DNA of 64,000 nucleotides from Syncephalastrum monosporum B8922. Its lineage: Eukaryota; Mucoromycota; Mucoromycetes; Mucorales; Syncephalastraceae. The DNA is taken from assembly GCA_000697355.1 (NCBI GenBank), contig JNEN01000836.1, positions 1 to 64,000 of the forward strand, written 5' to 3'. Shown here in pieces: positions 46,485 through 59,112 of this stretch. Each line of letters begins with the position of its first letter. Position 1 is the first letter of the stretch. The position numbers and the translations under genes were made by a program. A model generated the notes under the pieces. It saw only the letters and a program-made list of their open reading frames with translations. It had not been told where the DNA came from and made no database searches.

Positions 46485-47222
46485 TTACTCCTCAGCTTCG
46501 CACAAGAAAAAGTTGGCACCAACCGGCTCGAGCTGATGCAGATCGACAAAGTCATTGAGGTCAAAGTTGCGACGGTCTTTCAGTTCACGATGAGGCATAG
46601 CGTGGACAATCTGCAATCCTTCGAGCTGCTTGAATAACAGGAAGCAGTAACGGTGCACACCCGTTCCAGCTCCTGGGCCCGGTCCCCAGTAAGGTGTAGG
46701 TTGCTCGATGTCCTCTCCTGTTATAATATCGCGTATAATCAGTCTTTTTTTTTTTTTTCCTCTCCCTTTCGTCATCTTTTCTAGAACAATTTTTTCTTAC
46801 CGTCCTCCGTGATGTTACAGACCACCCAATGTCGCCACGGTCCATATTTGTGATCCGTAGTGGAAGGGGCATCCGGATCGAGCTGATATAAGACATCAAT
46901 GATAAGCATCCTACATCAGCTGCTCACGTTACCATGACAAGAGTGTACGCCGCTTTCGCGTCTTCGGACGAGATTATAAACTTCGGCTCTTCCTTCGTCT
47001 CAGCCGGAGTCAATTTGTTGCCAAGGGCAACCTCTTTACCTCCCGGATACTGCACTTGCAGCATCACACGAGGCTTGAATTTACCCACCACTGCATTAGG
47101 TTTAATAAGCTTTCAATGTCTATTTCTTCTTTTTTGCTATCATCGAAGCACTCACAATCAGGGATGAGACCGACCCTTCTCAGGGCCTTGTACGTTTTCA
47201 TATCGGGCTCTGGGAGTGTCAT
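46485..47222 (-). CDS. Phosphatidylethanolamine-binding protein (PEBP family)
   Basis: Four exons in minus orientation. It begins MTLPEPDMKTYKALRRVGLI and continues with VMLQVQYPGGKEVALGNKL. The ligand-site blocks are LYQLDPDAPSTTDHKYGPWR with HWVV, then PTPYWGPGPGAGTGVHRYCF and LLFKQLEG. These are the two signature regions of PEBP (DPDAP, and GPGPP-x-x-G-x-HRY). The C-terminal part is LKDRRNFDLNDFVDLH and GANFFLCEAEE. Cytosolic PEBPs bind anionic lipid head groups and can inhibit kinases or carboxypeptidase Y (as yeast Tfs1); the role here is not known. The ATG chosen gives an N-terminus without signal peptide. Confidence 0.92.
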
Positions 47223-50200
47223 CGATACGCGTCGTTTTTACGAATAGAAGAGCAAAAGGGCTGAGTTCCCACGCGTGCGCGCGATGTGCGAGCTGTTATG
47301 GAAAAAGGGCTCATGTCGCACAGATTTCTCGTATCAATTTGAGGCCTACCAACATCCCCTCCCGTCCGTCGCATCACGTGGCTTGGCTGACGGTCTTGCT
47401 GACTGGTCCCTTATCGAACCGGGGAATAGGTCGATTTTACACATCACCTGCACAGGAAATATACAAACCCTCCGAACATTTAAATTCCCCGGCCGGCAAG
47501 CTGGAAGATCCCAACTTAGCTTGACAGGCAAATTTGCTCATTTTTCACACGCATACAGTGTTTGCGCTGCCAGACAATAAAATATGTGTATACCTTCATA
47601 CTGATTGGCAGGAGCTACACATATGGCTTTGCGGACTATGACTACATGTGTTGTTCGAGTCACCTGTGACAGATTTCTTTAGATACCATGTCATGCTTTT
47701 TCCAACAAGTGACCTGCAGGTCTCGATCTTCTTCTGTCGCGAAAAGATTATAGTGTGTACTCAGCAGCTGATCTAATGCAGAAAAATATCATAAACACCT
47801 TACCACCCATCAATATTTTCCATGGCAGTATTCTACGAACGGCACCATGGGGATAGATGGACTGTGCAAGAAGGTGCCCTTGCGACAGAATATGTTATTC
47901 GAATCTCCATAGCAGTTTTCGTTGGCACCACGTGGTCTCCATATTCTTACTGCACTGCTTGATGCGGGTCAGCTCACACGAAGGATGCTTCGAGGTCATG
48001 CATATCACCAATGCAAAAGTAGAGGAGGAACTCTTCCCAGTTCAGCAGATCGAGATATGAAGAAGTGATCTTATGTCGTTGCATAGCTCCATCATACTCA
48101 AGGTAAACTGTTAGATACGATATTTATATTCTATGGGTATACGTACGTATAAAACGCTATATCAATATTTATGCTATATGTGTAGCTTTCTACTACAGGT
48201 CACTTGAGTCCCCTTGAGCTCTTTGTACTCCAAGTTCCATGTCGCACGCAGCCGCTGTACGCCAGACCTTTGCTCATGGGCTAGAGGTAGCCCCATGATT
48301 TATAGCCATGTTTGGGTGAAATGTAATACACGGTATCAATTTGTTCACAAGCCTTACTACAAATCAACAAGGACTTCAGCTTTAACTAGACCAGTAGTTG
48401 AACATATTTACATACAGTAGTTGTTGACCAGTATTTTTGGACATGCTGCATTTACTGCTGTGTGTGGTAGTAGAGTACCAAATCTAAAAAAAAGGTTGGT
48501 AATGAAAACTGTGGAAGCAAGAAAAAGGAAGGGGAAAACAGAAAGGTCGATTACTGCGGAATGCAGCTCATGCAGGAACTATTGCTCTCAGATACGAAAA
48601 CGTGCAATGACATTAAATATTACAGCGGGGTAAAGCTTGTGGACAAAGTGTAAACAGACTAAGAGTTGACTATCCATTGATTTAGCAGTATAGAATCCTT
48701 TGTAAATCGTCCTGTCAAAAAGAAAGATTGTGAGTGACTTGTCAAATAAATCTGCTACTGGGATGACCAGGTGTCTTTTACTTCATTTGCGTATGTAACA
48801 CAATCAGACCTCCAAGATAATATTTGTAATTGCATATTCGCACATCTGCAGTCGTTGCCAGTATGGGCAAATCTAGAGTGCTTATCTAAGTTCCAAAAGC
48901 TGACTCTATTACACGCTGTATAAGCTGCTCCATGCTAGCAGCAACAAGTATTTGAAGTGCTGCCTCCTTTTTGATTTGGTATCCCATGACTGCTCAATAT
49001 GCTTAATGGTTGCTAAACCCACATGATGACCTGTTTGTCCAATGATGGTCCTGAATGCTATACAGTAAATGTGGTCAAGGGCAGGATCTATCATAAAAGT
49101 GTTACATGTTCTGAATTATGAAATAATGAATAGAGGCATCGGTATAGAAATCCATACATGAAAAGGTGGATCTTCACGCTTGCGACTCGATCACGATGTT
49201 TTTCGTTTTCTGCACGTTTGCGGTTGATTGCCGGCATAACATTGGCTCTTAATTTATGATGTGAAGCATAGAAACAGTCAGAATCATGACAAAGAGCTTT
49301 TTCGACTGTACTGATTACAGTGCGTCGAATGAACAATTGTTCAAACTACCTGTACGCTGTACTTCTATCTTTCCTAGATGGTCTTCATGGAATACCCTTC
49401 AACTATCTAACAAGCATAACTCTTTGGCTAGTACACTTTGAAATCTATAATAGTGTCTATCTGTTTCCTTCGCTCCTTTCTCTTATAATGCTCGTTGTAT
49501 TTTTATTATTTTTTAGGCCTCAAATGATGAATATGTGTTTAAAGTTAAGGTGGTTGTTACGATGCTGTCCAAGGTAAGAAGTCATTAAAGGAAACAAATT
49601 ATATAATTACAGCAGCGATCAGGACCTTTTTTTGGGGATGGGGGGTATGGTATACACAGGGACAGGATACTTTCGAATAAGGAAGGATTACAGTGAGCAT
49701 CGAGTTGTCACGTCAGCTTATTCATTGGTGCTTCGAACGATAGATACATGCATGGGGATCGCTCTTACAAGAGGATGTACGTGTATGTGCGAACGGAACA
49801 TACACCACATATAGTAGCGCAGCTCGTGCCGAAGTCACCTGCTCCACATAGACGATCGCAGCAGTTACAGCATCTGTATTGTAGTAGGTAACTATTGTGC
49901 TGCCTATCAGTTGTTAAAAAGCCATAGCGTATCGCAGTTTCTTTCTTTCAGGAGCGTTGCATCTGCTTTAGAATGCGTTGAGTACACGTGTACGACGGTA
50001 GCATATGCGATCACCACGTCTCTAAAAAGAGACTCTGACTTCTACAACATTACTTCGCAAAATCATTTATGATGTTCTTCTGAAGCTGCGAAGTCAGTAG
50101 GTGACCTGTATGCATAGAATACATGGCGCTGATTCCCGTTCATCTGTATATCTCTTCAGTAAGAAAACGTAGAAAAGAGTCAGTAAGAAGGATCGTCATC

Positions 50201-50926
50201 CTTGGAGCAGCACCAGATGCAACTAATCGGACTGAAAAAAAAAGATCCACGTGAGGCGTCAAACTGTCCATCCTTGTCGACATTGGTATACTTTTAAGAA
50301 ATCGGACAGAGAAACCTGCATCTTAAAAGAGCTTCTTATGCCTAGATATAAAAATTCGCATATTCATGGTTGAGCCGTGATTACATGGGAGCAAAAAGAA
50401 GAAGCGTTTCTATAGAGAATCAAGAACTTCCTGGTTGTCGTCAAGATAATACTCTCACATATTTATGCACTACAAAAACCCAAAAATAAATCAGTAAGCC
50501 CATGTCAAAGCTCTCTCACGGACCCTTCTCGCCATCATATGGGTCACTCCCTTCCCCTAAAAAGACGAACTGTCATGCTATGCATTTTGCAACAAATATA
50601 GCAATTAGTGATAATGAAGCATGGAACATGGAGTTTCGTTGGTCTAGCACTAGTAAACAAAGGATCTTGTATTCTGATAATTCTAAGCAGAAGAAAAAAA
50701 ATGACCAATGTCGAGAGAGCGATACTTTTTGTAGGAAAGACGATACCTTTATATGTACTTATGCACAACGGACCATGATCCACCCTAGTCAGCGTGAACG
50801 AGGACGATACATCCTAATGGGGGTGATAAGTTTTGGACCCAACGCTACATATAAAATAACAGCCCCCCTTTTCCTTTTTTTCCCTTCCTCTTTCCTTCGT
50901 TCCTATTTGACATTTTCTTTGAAAAC
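47223..50926. other. Gene desert of 3.7 kb
   Basis: AT-rich with many short ORFs. Minus-strand ORFs at 48909-49094 and 49091-49336 lie end to end and could be the trace of one decayed coding sequence, possibly a transposon, but no motif is recognisable. A CT/T-rich leader precedes the Zn2Cys6 gene at 50865-50926. Confidence 0.4.
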
Positions 50927-51871
50927 ATGAAGGCCACACGCAACGATCTCATTAAACTGGAAGAAGATGATGAGCCTACCAAGAGACCGCGCACTTCAAT
51001 TGCCTGTATTCGGTGTCACCACAAAAAGGTGCGTTGCGATGGTCGTCGTCCAACTTGCAGTCGGTGTTTGAGCACCACGGATGGTCTGTGCGCCTACCCT
51101 ACCTGTCGTCGATCACGCAACACGCAGCCCACTAGCGTCGATCCTTTTATCGATGACTTGTCGCAGCTCGAGGCTCGCATTCGTCATATCGAAGCCGACC
51201 TAGACAATCTGCGCCAAAGCCAGACCAACAATGATCGCGCCAGTCGCACCTCCCAACAGGATTTAGAAAGTACCGAGCAGCAGGTCGCAGACTCTCGCTC
51301 CATCTTGGCCCGTCTGCGGATCGTGGGCGAGCAGCGCCTTAAGCGCAGAGACGAGCACAGGCGCAAGATTACAAAGCATTTTCATCGTCATAACCACTCA
51401 CATCATGCGAGTCATCCTCCTTTCAAGCAGGACAGTCAAGCACCTCCGCACTTTTCACCTTCGACTTCAATGACCATGGAACCCGCAGTTTCGTCCACGA
51501 CACCTGCTACGACGGAAATGACGGCGACTACCGCTCCAATATCATGGCCAAACACAGCTCACAATCACTGGGTGACAGACCCAACAATGCTCCCCCTCAA
51601 TACTACTTACTCCTGTTCAGTTCCTACCACGACCGCCAACGTGCAGCAGCACATGTACGATCCGAATCTATTTGTTTCCAACCCACCTCCCAATACTTCC
51701 TCCACCAGCTCACCCTTCGCCGGAACCGTCGCAACGCCGTACAGCAGTGTACTTGCTTCGTCCTCTTTCTACTTCGATGATATCTTTGAAGATTCATCCG
51801 CTACGACTGGCTCCATAATGCTCAGCGATATACCATCTATAGTGCAACAGCCACCCGTCCTTTGGCATTAG
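50927..51871 (+). CDS. Zn2Cys6 (GAL4-type) transcription factor
   Basis: Single-exon gene of 314 residues. The zinc cluster is near residues 27-56: CIRCHHKKVRCDGRRPTC then SRCLSTTDGLC, spacing C-x2-C-x6-C-x6-C-x2-C-x7-C. A Lys/Arg stretch precedes it. A coiled coil (about residues 73-145, with LEARIRHIEADLDNLRQ) likely gives dimerisation. A basic His-rich region (HFHRHNHSHHASHPP) and a Ser/Thr/Pro-rich C-terminal half with a final acidic-aromatic segment (FYFDDIFEDSS), a possible activation domain, follow. There is no fungal-specific middle homology domain, so this is a short form. DNA target unknown. Confidence 0.93.
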   Translation: MKATRNDLIKLEEDDEPTKRPRTSIACIRCHHKKVRCDGRRPTCSRCLSTTDGLCAYPTCRRSRNTQPTSVDPFIDDLSQLEARIRHIEADLDNLRQSQTNNDRASRTSQQDLESTEQQVADSRSILARLRIVGEQRLKRRDEHRRKITKHFHRHNHSHHASHPPFKQDSQAPPHFSPSTSMTMEPAVSSTTPATTEMTATTAPISWPNTAHNHWVTDPTMLPLNTTYSCSVPTTTANVQQHMYDPNLFVSNPPPNTSSTSSPFAGTVATPYSSVLASSSFYFDDIFEDSSATTGSIMLSDIPSIVQQPPVLWH

Positions 51872-52176
51872 GTTAGCTATTTAAAAATCTCTTTGTATCT
51901 TGAGTGATTATTCTTTTTTCACGTACCGCTACAGCTGGACTGTAAAGTATATGTCGTTTATTTATGTTACAAAAATAACAGCTGCTTCATGTTTGTATCA
52001 ATCATATATATAATTTGAGGTTTCGTTCCTGGCCATCCACAATTTATTTCTGGTACATGTAGAGATATATCGTGTGTAGAACGTGGTATATATAAAAGAC
52101 GAAGTTTCTATGATTGCAATGATGCATTTGTGATATAATGGAAGAAAAAGAGCATGATATGCTATTTACAATGACG
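51872..52176. other. Convergent 3' region, no gene
   Basis: AT-rich, between the stops of the Zn2Cys6 and DDHD genes; contains candidate poly(A) signals. Nothing else seen. Confidence 0.5.
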
Positions 52177-54701
52177 TTATGCGTCTGCGGTAGACTGTGA
52201 TTTATCTTGCTTTCCTGGTTCGACTTCAAGATTCTCAAGGCGCCGTACGATATGCCACAAGAGATCCTTGTTGCTCCAGTAAGAGAAGTGGGCCCGCAGA
52301 CCGACAATATATTCGTTGGCGATCATGCTCATAAAACCCTCTGGTTGCAAAACATGGTCGATACGGCGGTTACCAGGCAGTAGTCGTTGCTGCCTCTCTG
52401 CTTCGGCCTTCTTTTCCTCTTCCGACATATTGTCTTTTGCTTGCTGCTTATTGCCCTCCGACTCATCTTCTTTCTTGCCGTGCGTTGCTTCTTGGGCTAC
52501 CTCAGCTTTGGACTTGCCAGGCTCGGTGATACCCGGACCGGGTTCGTGAAGCTCCTCGTTGAGGTCCTTCCAAACACTGTGCTTCTCTCGACTGCTAGTT
52601 CTGCTATGGCTAGCATTACCGCTGCTCTCAGTTCTAACAGCACTGGGGCTTGAACCAGGATGCTTATTCTCGTCTCCTTTCGGGCTTTGCTGGTCGTCAT
52701 GATCCTCATCGTTCTCAGGAATGGAAGGAGATGACCTGTCAAAGTCTTCATGCGAACGTTCCAGTGACTCGACGCGGACACCATCGATACCAAGGACTTC
52801 GACAAGGTGTCGTTGCTTCGGATTGCGCTTCCGCTTTCCTTCAAACATTGCGTCTTCAGCTGCAAGGTTTTGTGGGGAGTTGTATGTCACTGAGCGCTGG
52901 CGGAGGCTGGGGCGACCTTCCTGAAACAAGTCTTCCAAAGATGGGTTCGGACTCGGTCCTCTTGAACCACAGGTGTCGGTCTCCTCGCAAGTATGCGGAT
53001 TGCGCGACATTTCGGACGAATGTCGTGATACGAGCTCCGAGTGCGACTCGCTCTCTAGCGGATCCCACGTCACAATGCCATCCTTGATGCTTGGTCGGGT
53101 ACCGTGTTCGTTTTGTTCCGAGCTTTCGACCTCGTTGAGGGTCGAGCGGCTGTTGGAGTTGGAAAAGTACTGGCCGAAGAAGGAGCTGACGGAGGAGATG
53201 ATCTTGTTACCCGAGTCGTCGGATTGAGTATCATCCGAGACTGAAGAGTCTCTTGTGTGATTAGTTTGCTTGTTTGATTTCCGAGCGGCCTTATCGTTTG
53301 ATTGTGCAGCCATGATGGCCGCCGCAGGCAGGTCATCCTTCGTTTCGGATTCCACTGAAGAAGGCGGCTCCTTTTGATTGGACGATGACATCTTCCAGGA
53401 AAACATTGAGAAGATCCCTGTACCCGGGAAGGAAGGCATGTAAGGAAAGGAAAAGGTAGGACCGAGCGGGATCGAGCGGTCAACGAGGACGGCAGACTCG
53501 TCGGTGTAGTACTCGTTCAAAAGGGGCTCGAAGCGATAGGCCTAAAAAAGACAAATAGAGCTGTGAGATACCCATCTCTTATTGTAAACAAACAGACAGA
53601 CGTACCAGTGGGTCAAAAGGATGAAATATGTTCTCAAACACGATATCATGGTCGGGGTGATAGAGTTTAGGAGACTGGTTTCGCATCGTCAGAACAGCGC
53701 CGAGTGGAGATCCAAAGCCGAAAAAGTAGTCTGGTTTGAAATTCAGTGGGGAATACTGGTTTGTCACTTTCGCATACTCGGCCTCCTCTTCTGCCGACGA
53801 CGGTTGACGTTGATGTGATAAAATATCCCACGTGATGATACCTCCCAAACTACGTAGAAATAGACATAGTGATAGAGTCAGTATCAAATGATGGCGTCAT
53901 AATGTCAGCTTACGAGTAGCCGATGATGGCGATCTTGCCATTAAAATCGGGATGCTTCTCCAAAAAATTGTTGTACGAAGTGTTGAAGAGATTTGTGACG
54001 TTGTCGGTGATGTTCTGGCCTCTGTCCTTTGAGAAATAAAAGAGTACGTCGGCGAGGTACTCGTTTTCGATGAGGCGTATAGTAGGAATTGATTTGAGGG
54101 TAATTTTAGACATGATGGGGTCGGTCTGGTCGTGAATGTGCCTATGCCATTCGATGGGTATCAATTCGATGCGGACCGCATGGTCAGGGACCCTAGACTG
54201 TAGCACTTGGCGTGTTGTCTCTCGAAGATTGTCGACTATGCTACGTTAAGAATAACAGAAACAACATCTGAATGACCCTCACTTACTGTGCTCGTAGAAA
54301 TGACCATATTGTTCCGTTTGCTATCCGGTGTATGAGTAGGATTCCTTCCACTGTCCTTAGCTTCGTCTACTCACTTGGCCAATACCCTACAGATATGCAT
54401 GAGCAATGTGAGGTCACGTTTTTTGCGCAAGGTCAGAAACAACAACTTACGTGGATAACAAAAATAAGATGGTCAACCGGACTCTCGGATGCACCCGCGT
54501 CACTTGTCGAAGAAGCGGACGACATTTCAGCATCTAACTTGGGCGATGGTGGCGACAGTGGCGGAGACGGACCAGCTGGGTGATCTTCCTCGTCTACATT
54601 CGCAATGAGCAGTTTTTCGGGAAGCAGCAGAGAAGCGAGTTACCTATACTACTTGTCGCAGAAAGTTGTGGCGAGGGTACATAGGCAGTCTCAAAGAACA
54701 T
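52177..54701 (-). CDS. DDHD-domain phospholipase (PA-PLA1-like)
   Basis: Multi-exon gene of about 750 residues. It starts MFFETAYVPSPQLSATSSID, with an acidic/Pro-rich region, then VDHLIFVIHGIGQ. The GIGQ part is a 12-nt exon (54375-54386) between clear splice signals. The lipase motif GYSLGG follows, split by an intron within the Ser codon, then ITWDILSHQ and DYFFGFGSPLGAVLTMR. DIVFENIFHPFDPLAYRFEP and a long low-complexity insert (about residues 400-640, Ser/Glu/Asp rich) separate this from the last block, RRIDHVLQPEGFMSMIANEY with HFSYWSNKDLLWHI. These are hallmarks of intracellular phosphatidic-acid-preferring phospholipase A1 (DDHD1/2). The enzymes act at ER/Golgi membranes. The frame is open upstream to 54866, so the start could lie further 5'. 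Confidence 0.92.
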
Positions 54702-55478
54702 ATAGAAGCGGAAAACAAAGAAAAGAATAGAAGAGAAAGGAAAAGATGTCTGGGCGCCCAGACAAGGAAGAAGGTTGTCAAAAGAAGATAAATGGAAGGG
54801 ATTGCCAAATCGGGTGTCTGTGCGTCTACAACGCGTCATGCTGTCGCAATCACTTTCAATGTTCAAATGCAGATGAGTCGCACGTGTAATAACATTCGCG
54901 AGCTACTTATACTGTCCCTACGGCAGTATACTATGGTATACTATTACCTCTTTCCAGCGCTCCACGGATTGACCTATGTTTGGAAGATGCTCTTTGTACG
55001 CATTAGAAATTATATTTCAGTTATCTTTTTAGATGGATATAAGTTGAGGTCGACCTGAAACTGGACCCAGCATTGTCCTGATTTTCAACATATGCCGTCA
55101 TTTCTGCAGTGTAAGATATGAGAAGGGTACAAGTAAGTGGCCTTCAAGGTGAACATATATACAGTGGCATGCAAGTACAGTTTCATCTAAAATGTATTTA
55201 TACCTTTTGCTAGAATCTTCGGTCTAGGACATTGCCGTATGTACCCATGAAAGAGTACATGTTCCATATTAAAGCTTCCTTGGTAGCACCACGTGCGGGG
55301 ACGAGATGGCTCCAAAAGACGGCCATTGATGACTGTGGTACTGAACCGATTGTTGGAGCACCTGACCAAAACACGCGAAATCTGAGTCGCGACAAAAGAG
55401 GACACAACAAAATCGGTTGAAAAAACTGCATCGTTCTTTTCCAGTATTGAACACACTACAATATAAAGCACAAGCACC
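54702..55478. other. Divergent promoter region between DDHD and pICln genes
   Basis: Contains ORFs of up to 97 codons on the minus strand (55187-55480) with no known motif. A TACAGTGGCATGCAAGTA sequence near 55160 resembles a Tc1-type end but no partner was found. Confidence 0.4.
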
Positions 55479-56160
55479 ATGACTGTAACTTTGCTTAACA
55501 GCCCGCCGGATGTGACCGATCAAAAAGTGCGCCACACGGAGAAGAACGTTTCTTTGTTGGTGACGCCTTCCTTGACTGACATGGACGATCTGGTCGGCAC
55601 CATGACCGTTACGGAGAGGTAAGGCATTGCCTTGATCGCATGCAACGAAAAAGCCGATTGATTGTCTCTTAGCATGCTCTACTTTTACTCGGAACGGCTG
55701 CAGTCAGGCATTGCGGTAGAATACCCTGACATCATTATCCAGGCAACTTCGCGCGAGGACGGGCTTCCGAACGTGTACTGCCAGCTCGAAGAAGGTCGCA
55801 CCTTCCCTAACCAGCGCATCCCCGAGGGCGAGAGTCGCGACGAGGTTGTTACCGAGCTCAAATTCATTCCACACAACTCTGAATCGGGTAAGTGGCCGAG
55901 AACAACGAAAGAGGAACTGGAGATCACTGACCGCGTATCAAGTTGAAAACATCTATGTGGCCATGGTTACCTGCGCGTCGCTGCACCCTGATGAGGGCTT
56001 GGACGAGGGTGCCTTTGATGACGATGACGAAGATCTGTTTGCAGACCCAAGTGATGATGCTGAGCTGAATGAAACACAAAGAGCGGCTCTGCAGCATCTG
56101 CAGAGCGTCTTCCAACCATATGATGAAAATGGAAAAGACAACGGTAGCGATAAGCAGTAA
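55479..56160 (+). CDS. pICln, methylosome subunit / snRNP assembly chaperone
   Basis: Three exons (55479-55618, 55673-55887, 55943-56160) give 190 residues. The PH-like fold shows the N-terminal VTLLNSPPDVTDQKVRHTEK, then LYFYSERLQSGIAVEYPDII, VYCQLEEG, and VVTELKFIPHNSESVENIYV. Acidic stretches typical of pICln follow (GAFDDDDEDLFADPSDDAEL), and the tail is acidic and polar. In animals pICln binds Sm proteins and recruits them to the PRMT5 methyltransferase before U snRNP assembly; a fungal role in spliceosomal assembly is inferred. Its stop is 108 bp from the convergent TPS/TPP stop. Confidence 0.92.
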
Positions 56161-56268
56161 AACACGAACCAAATGGAAAACCAGGAATCACTTTTAATGT
56201 ATACATAGTCTCATACTTTGATGCAAATATATCGTCGTTAGTTATCTTTTCGTTTTTTTTATCCTCTA

Positions 56269-59112
56269 TCATGACAGCTCCTTCAGTAAGTTGACGATGG
56301 CGTGGCTGCTCGCGAGATGGTATTTGGCCATGGTGGTCTTTTCAGGTGGGCCCACCGTGACAGAGAACACGGTCGGGCTGTCAGCCTGTTGGTCGATGGT
56401 ATCTAAAACGCGGAACATGTCCTCGTCGGTCTTGTCATCGCCTGCACAGAGTAAGAAGCTCGCGTCGTCATGCTGGTACATGATGCGCTTGACGATCTCG
56501 CCCTTGTTGATTGCCGCCGGTCGAACTTCGAGGTTACGCTTGCCCTTGAGTACCTCTACCGGTAATTTGGACACAATCGCGTTCTCCAGGTGATTCTGGC
56601 ACTCATTTGCTTGGAAGGCCCTAAGCATATCCTATCAGCACCTGCTCCCCAACCCGGATGCTCTATTTCCCTTACCCATAATCCTTATCTGCCAAGCGGT
56701 AATGCCATGTAATCGACGACCGCTTGTGTTCGACAAAGCTGCCCTGGGTGCGCTCGGTGTAATACTCGAAAATCTTGGCCACCTCGCCTTTCCAGCTCAT
56801 ATCAGCTTGGTCCAAAATATCCGTCCATTCTGGTGCACCTGCCGCCTTGAGGAAGCAGCCATGCTCTGCTGAGAGTCCAATGTTCGTGATCCGGCTACCG
56901 AGCCATTCGTCGAGCGTATTCTGATCCCGTCCAGATATGACCCATACTTGGTTCTTTGGATCGTCACACAGACGTTGGAGATACTCGATCAATTCTTCAG
57001 AGGGTTTGGCGTCTTGAGGTTGAGACACAATAGGCGTCAGTGTTCCCTATGGACAAATAAGCGGTTAATTTCTCTGCTCGTATCTGTGCATCGGACAGCC
57101 TACATCATAATCAAACAAAAGTAATCGCTTCTTGGCCTTTTTGAACGCGTCTGTGATATGCGGTATATCCAGCGGTGGTGTCTCATGATCCTGTTTGTCT
57201 TTGCGCTCTTCGGCTGACCGAAGCTGCTTGACGAAGGCGTGTGCCCAGAAGCTCGCCGACTGGTGCTCCACGTGTTCAAAAAGTGTCTATGTGCATCCCA
57301 CTGTTATCATGTCTATCCACGACCGTCTTCTTTTCCCTAATACTTGCCTTGTGTCGGGCCAATCTGTCTTCTTCTGGCATAGTCAGCGCCTCATTTATAG
57401 CACGCGCAACGCCAGAGGAATCCCAGGGATTGACGAGTAATGTGGCGCTGAGGGACCCAGCTGTACCCGTGAACTCGGAAAGAATCAAAGGCGACTTCTG
57501 CTTGCTTTCTTGCTGGCACACAACAAACTCAAAAGCCGTTGTGTTCATTCCATCGCGTACGCTAGTAATCAAACCGATATCGGCGACGCTGAGCAGAGCA
57601 TAGTACTCGGCGCGGTCGATGTCCTGGTGGTAGTGGTGGACAGGAGAAAATTCAAGTGAGCCGTACAGACCGTTGATGTGGCTGACAACCTCGGACACCT
57701 TAGTCTCCAGTGTCTTGGTGCCGCTTGCAGTGGGGGTCGTAACCTGGATGAGTACGACCTTGTTGCGCCATTCCGGATAGTCGTGCAAAAAAGTTTCATA
57801 GGCTCTCAGCTTTTGCAAGACACCCTTGGTGGAGTCCAGCTTGTCACGACCGACAATAATTTTTTTCCCGGCATACATAGCGCGAATCGCATCCATTTTG
57901 GGCTGGACAGCTTTTTCTTGGAGATAAAGTTTGACACGGCCGACGTCGATGCCAATGGGGCACGCCGTAACGGAGACTTGGCGGCCGTTCGCATTGATAC
58001 CGACCAAGGTCGATTCATGGCCGAGCACACGCGTGCAGGAGGAAATGAAATGACGCGCATACGAGTAGGTCTAGAAGGTATGAGGGTTTGCGTCCTTTGT
58101 TCATTGTAAGATAGACATTTATTTACCTGGAAGCCGACGAGATCTGCACCAAGCATGCCCTCGAGTATTTGTGCACGTGCGGAGAGACAACGGAAGATCT
58201 CTGAGCTTGGAAACGTGGCGTGGATAAAGATACCGATGGTAGCATTCGGCAGTTCCTTGCGGATCATTTGTGGAACCAACATCAGATGATAATCATGGAT
58301 GCAAACTAAAAAGCCTTCGTCAAACGATGCTGCCACATTATTCCCCTGGAAACTTACTTGTATCGCCTTCACGATGCTGCGCGATTACGGCATCAGCAAA
58401 TTGCTGGTTGACCGCGACATAATCGGCCCAGTACTGTTTTTCCTTGCGTCCATCCGTCGCATTGGACCAAACGATATAATGCAAGAGCGGCCACAACACT
58501 ATGCAGGGTCAGCCATTCTGCGTCCAGGAATACGTACCGGTTACCTTCTTTACAGTAGCCTTCATAATGGCCGGTGGAATGATTATCCAGAAAGACGGGA
58601 ACGATAGCGGAGGTTTGTTGGAGGGATGACTTGAGGTCCACGGTATCTTCATCTCTGAGCTGACTGACGTCCAGTTTTTTATTGTTGTACAGGATCGGAC
58701 CTGTCCATCCAATGTGAATCGTCTCTTGGTGAGGTTGTCTCAGACTGGCAAGGCCGGCATAGAGCGCACCATGGCCTCGGCTCTCCACAATTGACCAGTT
58801 TCCGGCCGTAATTTTACGGCGCACCGTGCCTGAGCGTTGGTGATGGCGTTTGCGTGCAATATTGGAAATTGGTGCTGCCGCCGTGGCGTCCACGTCTTCT
58901 TCGGTTTGACTACGCGTGCAATGGAATTTAGAAGAGAACGCTGTCACGCTACTTTGGGCGAGCGGCGCTGATGAGGTTGTGGCTGTGGCTGTGGCGTGCT
59001 CGTCGATTGTCTCGTACGACGGCGGTTCTTTGGATAGCGGTGCAGTTCGCCGGATAGTGTAGGGTATAGTGTGCGTAACATTAATGATACGCGTAGGTAG
59101 TTTTTCAACCAT
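56269..59112 (-). CDS. Trehalose-6-phosphate synthase/phosphatase (TPS2-like, two-domain)
   Basis: About 850 residues in several exons. The first 110 residues are Thr/Ala/Ser rich. The glycosyltransferase-20 domain shows HYIVWSNATDGRKEKQYWAD, CIHDYHLMLVPQMIRKEL, IGIFIHATFPSSEIFR, KLDSTKGVLQKLRAYETFL, VRDGMNTTAFEFVVCQ and LILSEFTGTAGSLS. The phosphatase (HAD) domain has the nucleophile motif LLFDYDGTLTPI (split by an intron after DYD), VWVISGRDQNTLDEWLG, GLSAEHGCFLK and LCAGDDKTDEDMFR. The DxDGT aspartates and the GDDxTDED motif are intact, so the phosphatase half may be active, making this like yeast Tps2. It acts in trehalose synthesis from UDP-glucose and glucose-6-phosphate. The start was taken after a CT-rich leader; the frame stays open to 59229. 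Confidence 0.93.

Noticed and set aside
48410..48500. TACAGTAGT sequence resembling a mariner end
   Set aside because: No matching inverted end or TA-bounded element could be traced, unlike the complete MITE at 726-899.
55150..55420. Possible Tc1-like end (TACAGTGGCATGCAAGTA) and neighbouring ORFs
   Set aside because: No inverted partner, no target-site duplication and no transposase motif in any frame; more likely promoter DNA of pICln.
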